Shown: positions 17,069 through 25,968, counted from the stretch's first letter. The stretch is DNA of 46,260 nucleotides from Mollicutes bacterium (GCA_003558105.1 PWMS01000076.1:1-46260); one strand, 5' to 3'. Notes: a model not told the origin generated them from the sequence alone. Translations and numbers: made by a program.

Positions 17069-17887
17069 TTAGTTAAAGTTGTCGGCCTCAGGGAAGTATT
17101 TACGTGCGCGATTCAATTTAGCGATGGCATCGATATCGGCGTCGTCTAAAGTGAAATCTAAGGTTTGATAATTTTCTTCTATACGCTTTTTGTTGACGCT
17201 TTTTGGCAAGATAATAATACCGCGTTCAAGCTGATATCTAAGCGCGATTTGGGGGACGGACTTATCGTATTTTTTGGCGATTTCTTGCATCGTTTCGTTT
17301 TCGAGCAAGGCTTTGATTTCATGGCTCATAAGGGGCGCGTAAGCTTCTAGGTAGATACCATTTTTACGACAAAATTCATGAAGCTTGTGGTTTTGTAAGT
17401 GAATATGGCATTCCACTTGGTTCACTTGAGGGATAATCTCAGCGGTGTCAAACAAGTGTTCTAGATGATGAAAGTTAAAGTTGGAAACCCCGATGGCACG
17501 GGTGTAGCCATCTAAATAAAGTTCTTCCATCGCTTGGTAAGAATCGGCGGTCAATTGATAGGACATCGGCCAGTGAATCAAGAAAAGATCAACATATTCT
17601 AAGCCAAGACGTTCTAGCGATTTGTGCAAGGCTTTTTTTGTTTTGAGATACCCTTGGTCTGGTTGAAATAATTTTGTGGTTACAAAAATTTCTTCTCTAG
17701 GGACACCGGAATCTTTAATCGCACGACCGACGTCTTCTTCATTTTGGTAAGCGGCGGCGGTATCGATGTGGCGGTAACCAATTTTTAAGGCATGCATGAC
17801 CGCTTCATACGCTTCTTTTTTTTGAGCTCTAAAGGTCCCAAGCCCTAGTTGTGGAATTTCTACGCCGTTATTGAGGCGAATGTTCAT
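17069..17887 (-). CDS. Aldo/keto reductase (YtbE/YvgN type)
   Basis: This 272-residue NADPH-dependent carbonyl reductase has a TIM-barrel fold. The catalytic tetrad is visible: Asp42 and Tyr47 (GYRHIDTAAAYQNE), Lys72 (VTTKLF) and His105 (LFLIHWPMS). The C-terminal IILPKSVNKKRIEEN segment binds the NADPH phosphate. Length is normal. It resembles methylglyoxal/glyoxal-detoxifying reductases of Bacillus, but substrates cannot be assigned. The ATG is preceded by AAGGAGATGAT. It lies 36 bases after the tocopherol-cyclase-like gene in the same direction and may belong to that transcript. Confidence 0.92.
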   Translation of the reverse strand: MNIRLNNGVEIPQLGLGTFRAQKKEAYEAVMHALKIGYRHIDTAAAYQNEEDVGRAIKDSGVPREEIFVTTKLFQPDQGYLKTKKALHKSLERLGLEYVDLFLIHWPMSYQLTADSYQAMEELYLDGYTRAIGVSNFNFHHLEHLFDTAEIIPQVNQVECHIHLQNHKLHEFCRKNGIYLEAYAPLMSHEIKALLENETMQEIAKKYDKSVPQIALRYQLERGIIILPKSVNKKRIEENYQTLDFTLDDADIDAIAKLNRARKYFPEADNFN

Positions 17888-17923
17888 AGTATCATCTCCT
17901 TGTTTTTTATTTTAACATACTTC

Positions 17924-18805
17924 TTAGGCATACATCCATTCCATGCCGGTATTTCTTGAGGTTACATCTAAAAGTAAATCTTTGTGTTTATAAAGGCGGA
18001 CCCTGATGACGGCTTCTAAGGACTCTGGGACATCCAAGGTCATCTTTCCACCTTTGTGTGGGCCTTTTAATAGCGTGGTTTTACCGGGTTTTAAATTCAT
18101 CCTTAGGCGGTAGGGCCCTTTTAAAATCACAATATCATAAGGCGGCATGTTTTCAATGTCGATCTTCGCACGATTAAAGGTCCCAAAGCGATAGATTTTC
18201 TCACCGACACGTAAAAAGGCATAAAAACCAAATTTATGCCGTTTACTCAAAGGCAATGGTATATCGCCACCCCCAGTACTAAGACTGATGGGACCATCAA
18301 AGCGGTTGGCTTGAATCCAAAACCAACATTTTGGAAATTGGCGTCCATAGGTTTTTTCCATATAACACTTGGCTTCGATGGGATGGCTTTGATCATTAAC
18401 AATCAACTCACCATTAAGCTTACCATCGAGCATTAATACCTCTTGAAAACATTCTAAGGGTAAAAATCTAAAATACCCCATCGCGCTTTTTTCAGGGCTA
18501 ATAACATCGTCAAACGAGGCGGTCAGTTTTAACGCTTCAGTCGCGATCATCAACTTGTGTTCACTGAGTTTATTGGGCCCTAGATGCAAGGTTTCACCAT
18601 CATCATAAAAGCTTTTGGTCTCGTAGCGGATATAGGTGTTTTTATGGTTGATGCCATCGAATATTTGAAGGAATGCGTGCGGGTCGGAAGGATGTTTAGA
18701 GATGGCAAAGATGAACGCATAAGAAAACGTGTCATTATGAAACCGTACATAATAGCCTTCAAAATAACTGTGCGGATGCTTGTTTTTTAAAGCGAAGTGT
18801 TTCAT
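17924..18805 (-). CDS. Tocopherol-cyclase-like protein
   Basis: This 293-residue soluble-looking protein resembles the tocopherol cyclase-like family. The N-terminal SYFEGYYVRFHNDTFSYAFI and the middle MEKTYGRQFPKCWFWIQANRF segments are characteristic. A WEKNWG-like region in plant enzymes corresponds here to MEKTYGRQFP. No tocopherol pathway is expected in this kind of organism, so the bacterial homologue probably acts on another lipid or is a binding protein. Start overlaps the stop of the upstream glycosyltransferase-like gene by 4 bases (ATGA), with GAGGAAGAAGG as ribosome site. Function is not established for bacterial members. Confidence 0.75.
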   Translation of the reverse strand: MKHFALKNKHPHSYFEGYYVRFHNDTFSYAFIFAISKHPSDPHAFLQIFDGINHKNTYIRYETKSFYDDGETLHLGPNKLSEHKLMIATEALKLTASFDDVISPEKSAMGYFRFLPLECFQEVLMLDGKLNGELIVNDQSHPIEAKCYMEKTYGRQFPKCWFWIQANRFDGPISLSTGGGDIPLPLSKRHKFGFYAFLRVGEKIYRFGTFNRAKIDIENMPPYDIVILKGPYRLRMNLKPGKTTLLKGPHKGGKMTLDVPESLEAVIRVRLYKHKDLLLDVTSRNTGMEWMYA

Positions 18806-19851
18806 CCTTCTTCCTCATTTTCTATTGTTGAGGGGATGGCTTCTTTTTTAGCTTTCTTCTCACTTAGTGCATGTTTAATACGTTTATAAGTTCCAACGGC
18901 TAAAACCCCATCAAAAAAGAGCATGTATAAAGGGGTGATGAGGTATTGTAAGAAGTGGTGCTTGGAATAATCTCTTGTGACCATGAACAAACTAAACTGG
19001 ACGATGATATAAAGAATTGGATTGTACCAATTCCAAGTGAAGACTAAAAAGAAATAAAAGAGATGAAACGCCAGTAAAAAAAGCAGCATTCGTTTTAAGC
19101 CTTTGTGAGACGAGCGGACGGTAAAACAATCATACCAGTATTTAATAAATTCTTTGAAGGTCTTTTGATTATCTGTTTTTGTGACCGAATCACCATGTGA
19201 AATATGGATAATCGAGACGTTTCTTTTTTCAACGTCTTTTTCAAATGGGGTTGTGGTCTCATAGACTTTATCTTGAGCCCCAGTTAATTCATAGGTTTCA
19301 CGCTTGATCGCAAAAAAGTTCATATTGATGCCGTCATCGCTAATATTCATATCGCGAAACAAATCGATAAACAGTTTATACCCTTCTTTGTAATTCCGGT
19401 AAGGTAGCGATTCTTTCATCGTATAAACTTGATGTTCTACGATATTGTTGGCCATATGGTCAATCGTTTTGAAATCTTTAAAATCGAGTTCGGCGTTGAT
19501 AAAGCATATGAAGTTTTCGGTGGTCTCTTGATAACCAACGTGATAAGCACGCGATAATATGGGTGTTTTTCTAAGTTGATCTTTAAGGGTGAACTCCCCT
19601 TCGATTTCGATGATTTTGATATCATCATAAGCAGTTGGATCAAGGGCATAATTGACACTGACAAATATGAATTGATGTTTACTTTTGCGGGCATAATCTA
19701 TCATTTTTTCAATGTGCGGATGGTATTGCAAAACCGCCACAATAATAGAAAATTGGTGCGCGTTTTTATAAAATATCAAATCCTGAGGTTTATACTTGAT
19801 GAAGTGATCAATCATCACAAGCATCGCTAAAGCAAATAGTAACAAAGACAT
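18802..19851 (-). CDS. Divergent glycosyltransferase-2-like membrane protein
   Basis: This 349-residue protein has one N-terminal membrane helix (about 2-16), a GT-A-like soluble region (about 30-215) and two to four hydrophobic segments near the C-terminus (about 245-320). The overall plan matches membrane GT2 enzymes that glycosylate carotenoids or lipids (CrtQ-like). The usual DxD motif is replaced by ICFINAELDF, so catalysis is uncertain. It is the first gene before the tocopherol-cyclase-like gene and overlaps it by 4 bases, strongly suggesting a shared role in membrane lipid modification. The ATG follows AAAGGGGGG. Family call is tentative. Confidence 0.6.
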   Translation of the reverse strand: MSLLLFALAMLVMIDHFIKYKPQDLIFYKNAHQFSIIVAVLQYHPHIEKMIDYARKSKHQFIFVSVNYALDPTAYDDIKIIEIEGEFTLKDQLRKTPILSRAYHVGYQETTENFICFINAELDFKDFKTIDHMANNIVEHQVYTMKESLPYRNYKEGYKLFIDLFRDMNISDDGINMNFFAIKRETYELTGAQDKVYETTTPFEKDVEKRNVSIIHISHGDSVTKTDNQKTFKEFIKYWYDCFTVRSSHKGLKRMLLFLLAFHLFYFFLVFTWNWYNPILYIIVQFSLFMVTRDYSKHHFLQYLITPLYMLFFDGVLAVGTYKRIKHALSEKKAKKEAIPSTIENEEEG

Positions 19852-19872
19852 GAAATTCCCCCCTTTAGATGT

Positions 19873-19901
19873 ATTATACCGCTCAATGGCTTGCTATGCA
19901 A
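19873..19901 (-). promoter_or_regulatory. Promoter of the glycosyltransferase-like/cyclase-like operon
   Basis: TTGCAT (19896-19901) and TATAAT (19873-19878) are 17 bases apart on the minus strand, 22 bases before the ATG. Confidence 0.8.
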
Positions 19902-19917
19902 TTGAAAATCCATGAAA

Positions 19918-19941
19918 AAAACCCCAAAATTTTGGGGTTTT
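19918..19941 (-). terminator. Intrinsic terminator of the MarR-ABC exporter operon
   Basis: A perfect 24-base palindrome (AAAACCCCAAAA with TTTTGGGGTTTT) is followed by T residues, four bases after the stop of the last exporter gene. Confidence 0.9.
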
Positions 19942-19944
19942 TGA

Positions 19945-21717
19945 CTATTGCTCTTCATATTGGAGCTTATATAAGTAATAATAATGCCCTTTTTGTTTCA
20001 ATAATTCTTGGTGAGAACCTTTTTCAATAATTTCACCTTGTTGTAAAACAATAATTTGATCGACGTGCTGAATCGTGCTAAGTCGATGCGCAACGATGAG
20101 CATCGTGCCGATATTCATCATTTTTTTCAGCGACGCTTGAATGAGTTCTTCAGTTTCGGTATCGATATTGGCGGTCGCCTCATCTAAGATCATGATGGAA
20201 GGTTTATGAACCAGCGTGCGGGCAAAACTGATCAGTTGTCGTTGTCCAGCTGAGAAGTTGTTGCCGCGTTCACGGACACGTTCTTGATATTGATTGGGTT
20301 GACGCTCGATGAATTTATGGGCGTTGACATATCTACAAGCTTCTTCGACTTCTTCATCGGTAATCGTTTCATCCCTTAAGGTGATGTTACTTTTAATGGT
20401 ACCGCTAAACATAAAGACATCTTGCAACATCTGACCGATGAACGAACGTAAGCTCGATATTTTGATTTTGGTAATGTCGATGCCATCGAGGAGAATTTGG
20501 CCGTGTTGAATGTCATAGTTTCGCGTTAAAAGCGCTAAGATGGTGGTTTTGCCAGCTCCAGTAGCGCCGACGAAGGCGACGCTTTCTTTGGCGTGGACTT
20601 TAAAGCTGACATCTTTTAATACCCATTCATCGCTTTTGTATTGGAACCAAACGTTTTTAAATTCAATGCTGCCTTGAACGTCTTCTAGTTCCATCGCCGC
20701 TTCATCATCTAAAACCGTAGGATGGTTATCTAAGATCGCAAAGATTCGTTCGGATGAGGCAAAGGCCGATTGCACGATATTGAATTGTTCGGCGAGTTGT
20801 TGGATCGGTTCAAAGAAACGGCGCAAGTAGTTGTAAAATGCGACTAAGGTACCGACGGTAAGGGTCCCCGCGATCACTTGCCGACCACCGAAATAAAAGA
20901 TGATGATGGTCGCAACCATAAAGAGCATATACATCGTCGGTCGGTAGATTGCAAAGACCAAGAGTTCTCTTAACTCACTGCGTCGTAATTCTCTATTTTT
21001 TTGGTCGAATTCTTCATGTTTTTCGTCTTCTTTATTGAAGATTTGCACCACTTTCATGCCCGATAAGTGTTCGGCTAAAAAGCCATTGACCCGTGACATG
21101 TTGGCGCGTACCAAGCGGTATGCTTTTCTTGAAAAGCGTCTAAAGATAAAGGAGAACACGATGATAAACGGCGTAACCGCTAAGATCATAAGCGCCAAGT
21201 CGGCGTTTAGGATAAACATCGCCGATAAAATCCCTACAATCATTAATAAGTTTCTAAAGACATTGACGATGACACTGGTATACATTTCATTTAAGGTATT
21301 GGTATCGTTGGCAACCCTTGTGACCAGTTTTCCGGTTGGAATCTTATTAAAGTATTCGATATCCTGTTGTTCTACGTGGGTAAAGACTTCTTCTCTCATA
21401 TTATAGACGATCGATTGGCCGGTTTTTTGTAAAATCATCGTTTGCATATATTCAAAGGCCGAGGCTAAAACAATCGATATAACAAAGATAACCAATAACA
21501 GGGTAAGGTGTTGCATATCAATAGGGGTGATGGTTAACGTATCGATAGAAGCCCCGATAATATAGGGTTCAACTAAGGAGAACAGTACCGATAATACCAT
21601 CAGGAAAAAGGTTAAGGAAAAAGCTGGGATAAAGGGCTTGGCGTATGAGGCTAAGCGTTTTAGGATAACTTTATCTGAATAAGTATGTAGCCGTTGGTCT
21701 GTATCAATATCATACAT
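19945..21717 (-). CDS. Heterodimeric ABC exporter subunit C1 (canonical Walker B)
   Basis: This 590-residue half-transporter has six membrane helices (about 35-320) and a C-terminal ATPase. Walker A GATGAGKTT is near residue 384, Walker B IMILDEATANID keeps Glu, and the switch His is in LIVAHRLST. The signature is NFSAGQ rather than LSGGQ, complementing the upstream partner. Gene order MarR - degenerate subunit - canonical subunit recalls Bacillus YheIH (BmrCD) and related multidrug exporters. The ATG directly follows the partner's stop (TAAATG), with GGAGGTGG as ribosome site. Confidence 0.92.
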   Translation of the reverse strand: MYDIDTDQRLHTYSDKVILKRLASYAKPFIPAFSLTFFLMVLSVLFSLVEPYIIGASIDTLTITPIDMQHLTLLLVIFVISIVLASAFEYMQTMILQKTGQSIVYNMREEVFTHVEQQDIEYFNKIPTGKLVTRVANDTNTLNEMYTSVIVNVFRNLLMIVGILSAMFILNADLALMILAVTPFIIVFSFIFRRFSRKAYRLVRANMSRVNGFLAEHLSGMKVVQIFNKEDEKHEEFDQKNRELRRSELRELLVFAIYRPTMYMLFMVATIIIFYFGGRQVIAGTLTVGTLVAFYNYLRRFFEPIQQLAEQFNIVQSAFASSERIFAILDNHPTVLDDEAAMELEDVQGSIEFKNVWFQYKSDEWVLKDVSFKVHAKESVAFVGATGAGKTTILALLTRNYDIQHGQILLDGIDITKIKISSLRSFIGQMLQDVFMFSGTIKSNITLRDETITDEEVEEACRYVNAHKFIERQPNQYQERVRERGNNFSAGQRQLISFARTLVHKPSIMILDEATANIDTETEELIQASLKKMMNIGTMLIVAHRLSTIQHVDQIIVLQQGEIIEKGSHQELLKQKGHYYYLYKLQYEEQ

Positions 21718-23508
21718 TTAAGCCACCTCCACTTCGTCTTCTAGTTGTTGGCGTTCTACTAAGTCACGGTAGAATTCGCAACGTTCTTCTAGTTCTTTAT
21801 GGGTCCCAACATCCAGGACTTTGCCTTCGTCGATAACGACGATTTGATCGGCGTTTTTCACGGTACTAATCCGGTGGGCAATCATAATGGTTGTTTTGCC
21901 TTGGCGGATTTTCTTAAGGTTTTTCAATATCTTTTCTTCGGTTGAAGTATCAACCGCACTGACCGAATCATCCATGATTAAAATCGGTGGATTCTTCGCG
22001 AGGGCTCTTGCGATAGAGACGCGTTGTTTTTGACCACCTGATAAGGTGACGCCGCGTTCGCCAATGACGGTGTTGTAGCCTTCTTTAAACTGTACGATAT
22101 TGTCATGGACATCGCTTAACTTCGATACTTCTTGAATTTTATCCATATGGGCGCGATCATCATCGACGCCAAGGGCGATATTGTTTTTGATGGTATCGGA
22201 GAACAAAAAGCCATCTTGTGGGACATAGCCAATGTTTTCACGCACTTGTTTAAATGGTAAGCGCATGATATCAACACCATCGATAAACAGTTGGTTTTTA
22301 TCTAAATTATAAAGCCGCAACAATAAATCGACGATGCTCGTTTTACCTGAACCGGTGCGCCCGAGGATACCAACCGTTTGACCGGCTTTAATGGAGAAGC
22401 TAATGTCTTTTAAGACATCATCGCCCGCATCAGCATCGGGATAAGCAAAATAGAGGTGTTTAAAATCGATATCGCCTTTGATTTCTTCGATATCGACGGT
22501 ATTTTCATCGACGATGTCAATCGGTTCATCAAGAATTTCTTCAATACGTTGTAAGGAAGCTTTCCCGCGGGAACGGACGTTGATAATCATAGAGATTGCC
22601 ATCATGGGCCAAATTAACATGCCGAAATAGGAAAGGAAGGCAACCAAATCACCGATTGTAAAAGGATCAGCGGTACCAGCCGTTTGACTGACGCGTTGGG
22701 TCCCAAAGGCGATCATCAGGACGAATACCAATGAGACAATCCCACGGACAAACACTTGTAAGGTCATTTGCATGCGGACAAATCTAATGTTTTTATCTTT
22801 GGTGTTTTTGTTGGCTTTCAAAAAGTGACGAATTTCAAGTTGTTCTTTAACAAAGGCTTTGATGACGGTAATGCCGCTTAAGGATTCTTGCACCACATCA
22901 CTTAAGTCTTCAAAAGCTTTTTGTGCATCGCGGAAGCGCCGGCGCATTTTATTGCCGATCAATATTCCCGCCATTGCGATGGCGACCAAGGGAAAGACCA
23001 AGACAAGGGTCATTCTAGCATCGATGCTATACATCCGGTAAAAAACCAACAGGCCTAGGAAGATGGCATCGACCATCATTAAGAGCCCTGGGCCAACGGC
23101 GCGTCTAATCGCTTCAATGTCATTGATGAAAAGCGCCATGAGACCGCCGACTTTCTTTTCAGAATAAAAGCGGTTCGATAGCTTTAAACTATGTTCAAAC
23201 ATATCATCGCGTACCTCAAAGGCAATTCTTCTTGAGGCACCCATAATGCCGATACGCCAAGTGAAACGACCAAGGACGATCGCAATGGAAATAAAGACGA
23301 GCGTCATCACGATATCAGAAACCGCATTAAGCGCGTCTACTCTTGTCATCTCTCCAGCACGGAATGCTTCGAGTTCATCGACGAGACGACCGATAATCAA
23401 AGGCACTTCGAGTTGTGCAATATCGACAACTAAAAGGGCGATAACCCCGATAATGAAAAGCGGGGCGAATTTAAGATAGTATTTATTGATGGCTTTAGAA
23501 AACAGCAT
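21718..23508 (-). CDS. Heterodimeric ABC exporter subunit C2 (degenerate Walker B)
   Basis: This 596-residue half-transporter has six membrane helices and an ATPase with Walker A GRTGSGKTS near residue 381 and canonical LSGGQ. Walker B ILIMDDSVSAVD has Asp for Glu; the switch His is retained (IMIAHRIST). It makes the degenerate half of the pair with the next gene. A TTG nine codons upstream overlaps MarR, but ATG 23508 with AGGTG seven bases before it fits better and lies 4 bases after the MarR stop. Control by the MarR repressor is very likely. Confidence 0.92.
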   Translation of the reverse strand: MLFSKAINKYYLKFAPLFIIGVIALLVVDIAQLEVPLIIGRLVDELEAFRAGEMTRVDALNAVSDIVMTLVFISIAIVLGRFTWRIGIMGASRRIAFEVRDDMFEHSLKLSNRFYSEKKVGGLMALFINDIEAIRRAVGPGLLMMVDAIFLGLLVFYRMYSIDARMTLVLVFPLVAIAMAGILIGNKMRRRFRDAQKAFEDLSDVVQESLSGITVIKAFVKEQLEIRHFLKANKNTKDKNIRFVRMQMTLQVFVRGIVSLVFVLMIAFGTQRVSQTAGTADPFTIGDLVAFLSYFGMLIWPMMAISMIINVRSRGKASLQRIEEILDEPIDIVDENTVDIEEIKGDIDFKHLYFAYPDADAGDDVLKDISFSIKAGQTVGILGRTGSGKTSIVDLLLRLYNLDKNQLFIDGVDIMRLPFKQVRENIGYVPQDGFLFSDTIKNNIALGVDDDRAHMDKIQEVSKLSDVHDNIVQFKEGYNTVIGERGVTLSGGQKQRVSIARALAKNPPILIMDDSVSAVDTSTEEKILKNLKKIRQGKTTIMIAHRISTVKNADQIVVIDEGKVLDVGTHKELEERCEFYRDLVERQQLEDEVEVA

Positions 23509-23512
23509 AAGG

Positions 23513-23932
23513 CTACACCTGTCCAATCTTGTCAAATAGTTTTTTTAGTAAATTAAGTTCTGCATCGTCTAGGCGATTATAGATTTTTTCAAGGGCTTTA
23601 TCACTTTCTAAGACGTTGGTTTTGGCCAATAATTTACCACGTTTTGTGAGGGTTATGTTGGTTACACGCCCATCACTACTGCAGCGTTTTTTCATGATTA
23701 GACCACTTTCTTCAAAACGGCGAACAACTTCGGTGATGGTGGGTTTGGAAAGATCAAAGGTATCGGCAAGCTCACTCATTGTCATTGTGGTGTTTTTTTC
23801 AATCGCACGTAAATACTTGAATTGACGGTCGGTCAATTCTTTTAGGTCCAATTCTAGATAAACTTCGCGGCAGGAATTGAAATACATTTTTAAAAAAGCA
23901 TTAAAAGAAGTCCGCATTGTTTCTTTATCCAT
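23513..23932 (-). CDS. MarR-family repressor of the adjacent ABC exporter
   Basis: This 139-residue winged-helix regulator has the recognition helices in TMSELADTFDLSKPTITEVV (about residues 54-73) and the wing in SSDGRVTNITLTKRG. It leads the operon with exporter subunits C2 and C1. The GTG three codons earlier is part of the ribosome site (GGGAGGTG), so ATG 23932 is chosen. An inverted repeat directly downstream of its -10 box is the likely autoregulatory operator. Ligand unknown, probably an exported compound. Confidence 0.9.
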   Translation of the reverse strand: MDKETMRTSFNAFLKMYFNSCREVYLELDLKELTDRQFKYLRAIEKNTTMTMSELADTFDLSKPTITEVVRRFEESGLIMKKRCSSDGRVTNITLTKRGKLLAKTNVLESDKALEKIYNRLDDAELNLLKKLFDKIGQV

Positions 23933-23957
23933 CGCGGACACCTCCCTCTTTAGTTAG

Positions 23958-24002
23958 TTAGGCTTTACCTAATTATTATAGCGCCAAATTTTAAAATGTC
24001 AA
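23958..24002 (-). promoter_or_regulatory. Near-consensus promoter with overlapping MarR operator
   Basis: On the minus strand a perfect TTGACA (23997-24002) and perfect TATAAT (23975-23980) are 16 bases apart. The inverted repeat TTAGG-N5-CCTAA (23958-23972) covers the expected transcription start. Such a strong promoter would need tight repression. Confidence 0.8.
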
Positions 24003-24018
24003 TACGGTTGCACAAAAA

Positions 24019-24042
24019 AGACCATGAATTTTTTCATGGTCT
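24019..24042 (-). terminator. Intrinsic terminator of the surface protein gene
   Basis: The stem AAGACCATGAA with TTCATGGTCTT is followed by TTTT on the minus strand, just after the stop at 24052. Confidence 0.85.
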
Positions 24043-24051
24043 TAATCAATC

Positions 24052-25875
24052 TTAAAATTTCCGTTTATAAAGGATGATACTTATAAGAACACCCGCGATG
24101 CCAATCGGCCAAATCGCCCAAGTGTAATCAGATTTGGCTTCGATTTCAGTTACTTCGATCAATACGGTTTCTTGATAGTTATTGCCCAAGGTATCCCGCA
24201 TGTTAATGCCCACTTCATAAATCCCGGCTTCACGTTCATGGCCTTGGTATTCATTGTGGATAATTTCATAGCTGTCGATATCTAAGGTCTCTTCTTCCAT
24301 AATGTTTTTAAAATACGTTAATATTTCGGCTTCGCTAATTTCGGTGTTGCTGCTAACGACGATTGTTTGATCCAAATTAAAACTTGGCGGTACATCGTCA
24401 ATAACCCGGATATTCAAAGTATAAGTCGCTTGATTTCCGCTGCTATCATATACGACGTAAGTCGCGGTATAATCGCCTGGGCTACTCGCTTGATAATTGT
24501 CTTCTAATAATTGGATATCATGATAACTTAAATCACAATGATTATCTGAGACTTCTAAATGTTCGCTGTAACCATCTAAATCAAGCGTATCTTGATAGGA
24601 TATTTCTTCAAGGTATGGCCCACTTAAACTCGGTGGCACATCGTCAATGATTTCTAAGGTAAAGTCCGCAAGGGTTTCATTGCCACTTTCATCGATCGCT
24701 TTTAAGGTCATTTGATATTCACCGATGGCATCGTAGGTTTCTGGGTGGTGATTGCTGGTGATGAAAACATCGATATCTTGTGGATTAGTATAATTATCTG
24801 TGACATTAAACAAACTTACTATGTCGGGTTCTAACCAGCCTTCAGATAAATAGAGTTTTACATGCGTCGGGCCTTCAATCACCGGCGGGGTGTTATCTTC
24901 AATGCGGACTCTAAAGACGATATCACTTTTATTACCAGAACTATCCTCTACTTCTAGATGTACTTCCTTATCGCCTAAAGTATCTTCTGCGCCTGTGTAG
25001 TGATCATAATGAAGCGTGTAATCATCAATAACCCCATCGTGTTCGTCGTAAAATTCAAAGTGGTCCTGAATTAGTGTATCTAGAAGAACTTGATCATCGA
25101 CTTCCGTATAGATGACGTTGTGACCAATAATCTCAGGTGGAACGGTATCTTGAATCACAATGGTCAAATCAAACGCCGCACCATTGCCACTAGAATCATA
25201 AACTTCTAATTTAACTAAGTATTCACCCACGGTACTCTCATGGCCAGTGTAAGCATCACTGACCACGATGATATCATCGGTTAAATCACCGTCAATCTCA
25301 TCATAGGCGGTAATATGGGTCCCGATAATTTCATTTAAAAAAAGCGTATCGTGATAATCTAATACCAAAAGGCCTTGCCCTTCAAAGACAGGGTCACTTT
25401 GGGCTTGAAACGGTTCATATTCAGTGTAGGTAGACCCTTCTTCCAATTGAATGTGTTCTAAATCCTGCATCCCACTTCTAGGGTCGATATCGCCGGTAAT
25501 CTCGATATCGAGTGTGGTTTTATCGACCGTCTCAAAGGTACAAATTAATTTTTCCATCCCATAAGGATCATCAGACGCGCACACTGCATCGTTGGTATTG
25601 ACCGATGCATCAACCAAGACGGTCCCTGATTGAGAGATGGTGATGAGACCAGGTTCCATAGAAGCCCCAATGATGGTCGGTACCGCGAAGGTATAGGTTG
25701 TATGCGGCTCAACATCAAGCGGGGTCGTTGTGTAAATCGTGGTATCATCGGTATAAAAATGGGCTGGGTTCATTAGGTTTTTCCCTGCTGGTTCTGAGTG
25801 CAAAGCTTGAAATAAAGGGCTTTGAGAAAGCCCAACGATAAAAACAAATACAACAAGCAAACAAATTTTTTTCAT
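24052..25875 (-). CDS. Surface protein with tandem Ig-like (DUF5011-type) domains
   Basis: This 607-residue exported protein has a signal peptide (MKKICLLVVFVFIVGLSQS). An N-terminal beta-rich region (about 30-165) carries a carbohydrate-binding-like PHTTYTFAVP/LEEGSTYTEYEP pattern. At least four Ig-like repeats of about 80-90 residues follow, each marked by a D(T/N/V)PP boundary (IQDTVPPEI, IEDNTPPVI, IIDDVPPSL, VIDDVPPSF). A C-terminal membrane helix ends in YKRKF. No LPXTG motif is present, fitting a membrane-anchored surface protein in a wall-less cell. Likely adhesion or structural; no enzyme domain seen. It is read alone, between two terminators. Confidence 0.85.
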   Translation of the reverse strand: MKKICLLVVFVFIVGLSQSPLFQALHSEPAGKNLMNPAHFYTDDTTIYTTTPLDVEPHTTYTFAVPTIIGASMEPGLITISQSGTVLVDASVNTNDAVCASDDPYGMEKLICTFETVDKTTLDIEITGDIDPRSGMQDLEHIQLEEGSTYTEYEPFQAQSDPVFEGQGLLVLDYHDTLFLNEIIGTHITAYDEIDGDLTDDIIVVSDAYTGHESTVGEYLVKLEVYDSSGNGAAFDLTIVIQDTVPPEIIGHNVIYTEVDDQVLLDTLIQDHFEFYDEHDGVIDDYTLHYDHYTGAEDTLGDKEVHLEVEDSSGNKSDIVFRVRIEDNTPPVIEGPTHVKLYLSEGWLEPDIVSLFNVTDNYTNPQDIDVFITSNHHPETYDAIGEYQMTLKAIDESGNETLADFTLEIIDDVPPSLSGPYLEEISYQDTLDLDGYSEHLEVSDNHCDLSYHDIQLLEDNYQASSPGDYTATYVVYDSSGNQATYTLNIRVIDDVPPSFNLDQTIVVSSNTEISEAEILTYFKNIMEEETLDIDSYEIIHNEYQGHEREAGIYEVGINMRDTLGNNYQETVLIEVTEIEAKSDYTWAIWPIGIAGVLISIILYKRKF

Positions 25876-25882
25876 CTTCTCA

Positions 25883-25905
25883 CCTCACTAATATCGTTGG
25901 TGAGG
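25883..25905 (-). promoter_or_regulatory. Hairpin partly covering the ribosome site of the surface protein
   Basis: On the minus strand CCTCAC pairs with GTGAGG around an 11-base loop. The 3' arm includes four bases of the GAGGTG ribosome site. It may tune translation. Confidence 0.4.
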
Positions 25906-25929
25906 CCTGCCTGTTTTACTTTTAAAAAA

Positions 25930-25959
25930 AATACGAATTTCACAAACGTGAAATCCGTA
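25930..25959 (-). terminator. Terminator of the 11-gene Liv/CoA operon
   Basis: The minus strand forms TACGGATTTCAC-GTTT-GTGAAATTCGTA with one mismatch, followed by eight T residues, nine bases after the last gene. Confidence 0.88.
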
Positions 25960-25968
25960 CTTGGTAAT

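Noticed and set aside
25876-25968. c-di-GMP riboswitch before the surface protein gene
   Set aside because: The region is under 100 bases, half of it is a terminator, and the conserved c-di-GMP-I core was not found.
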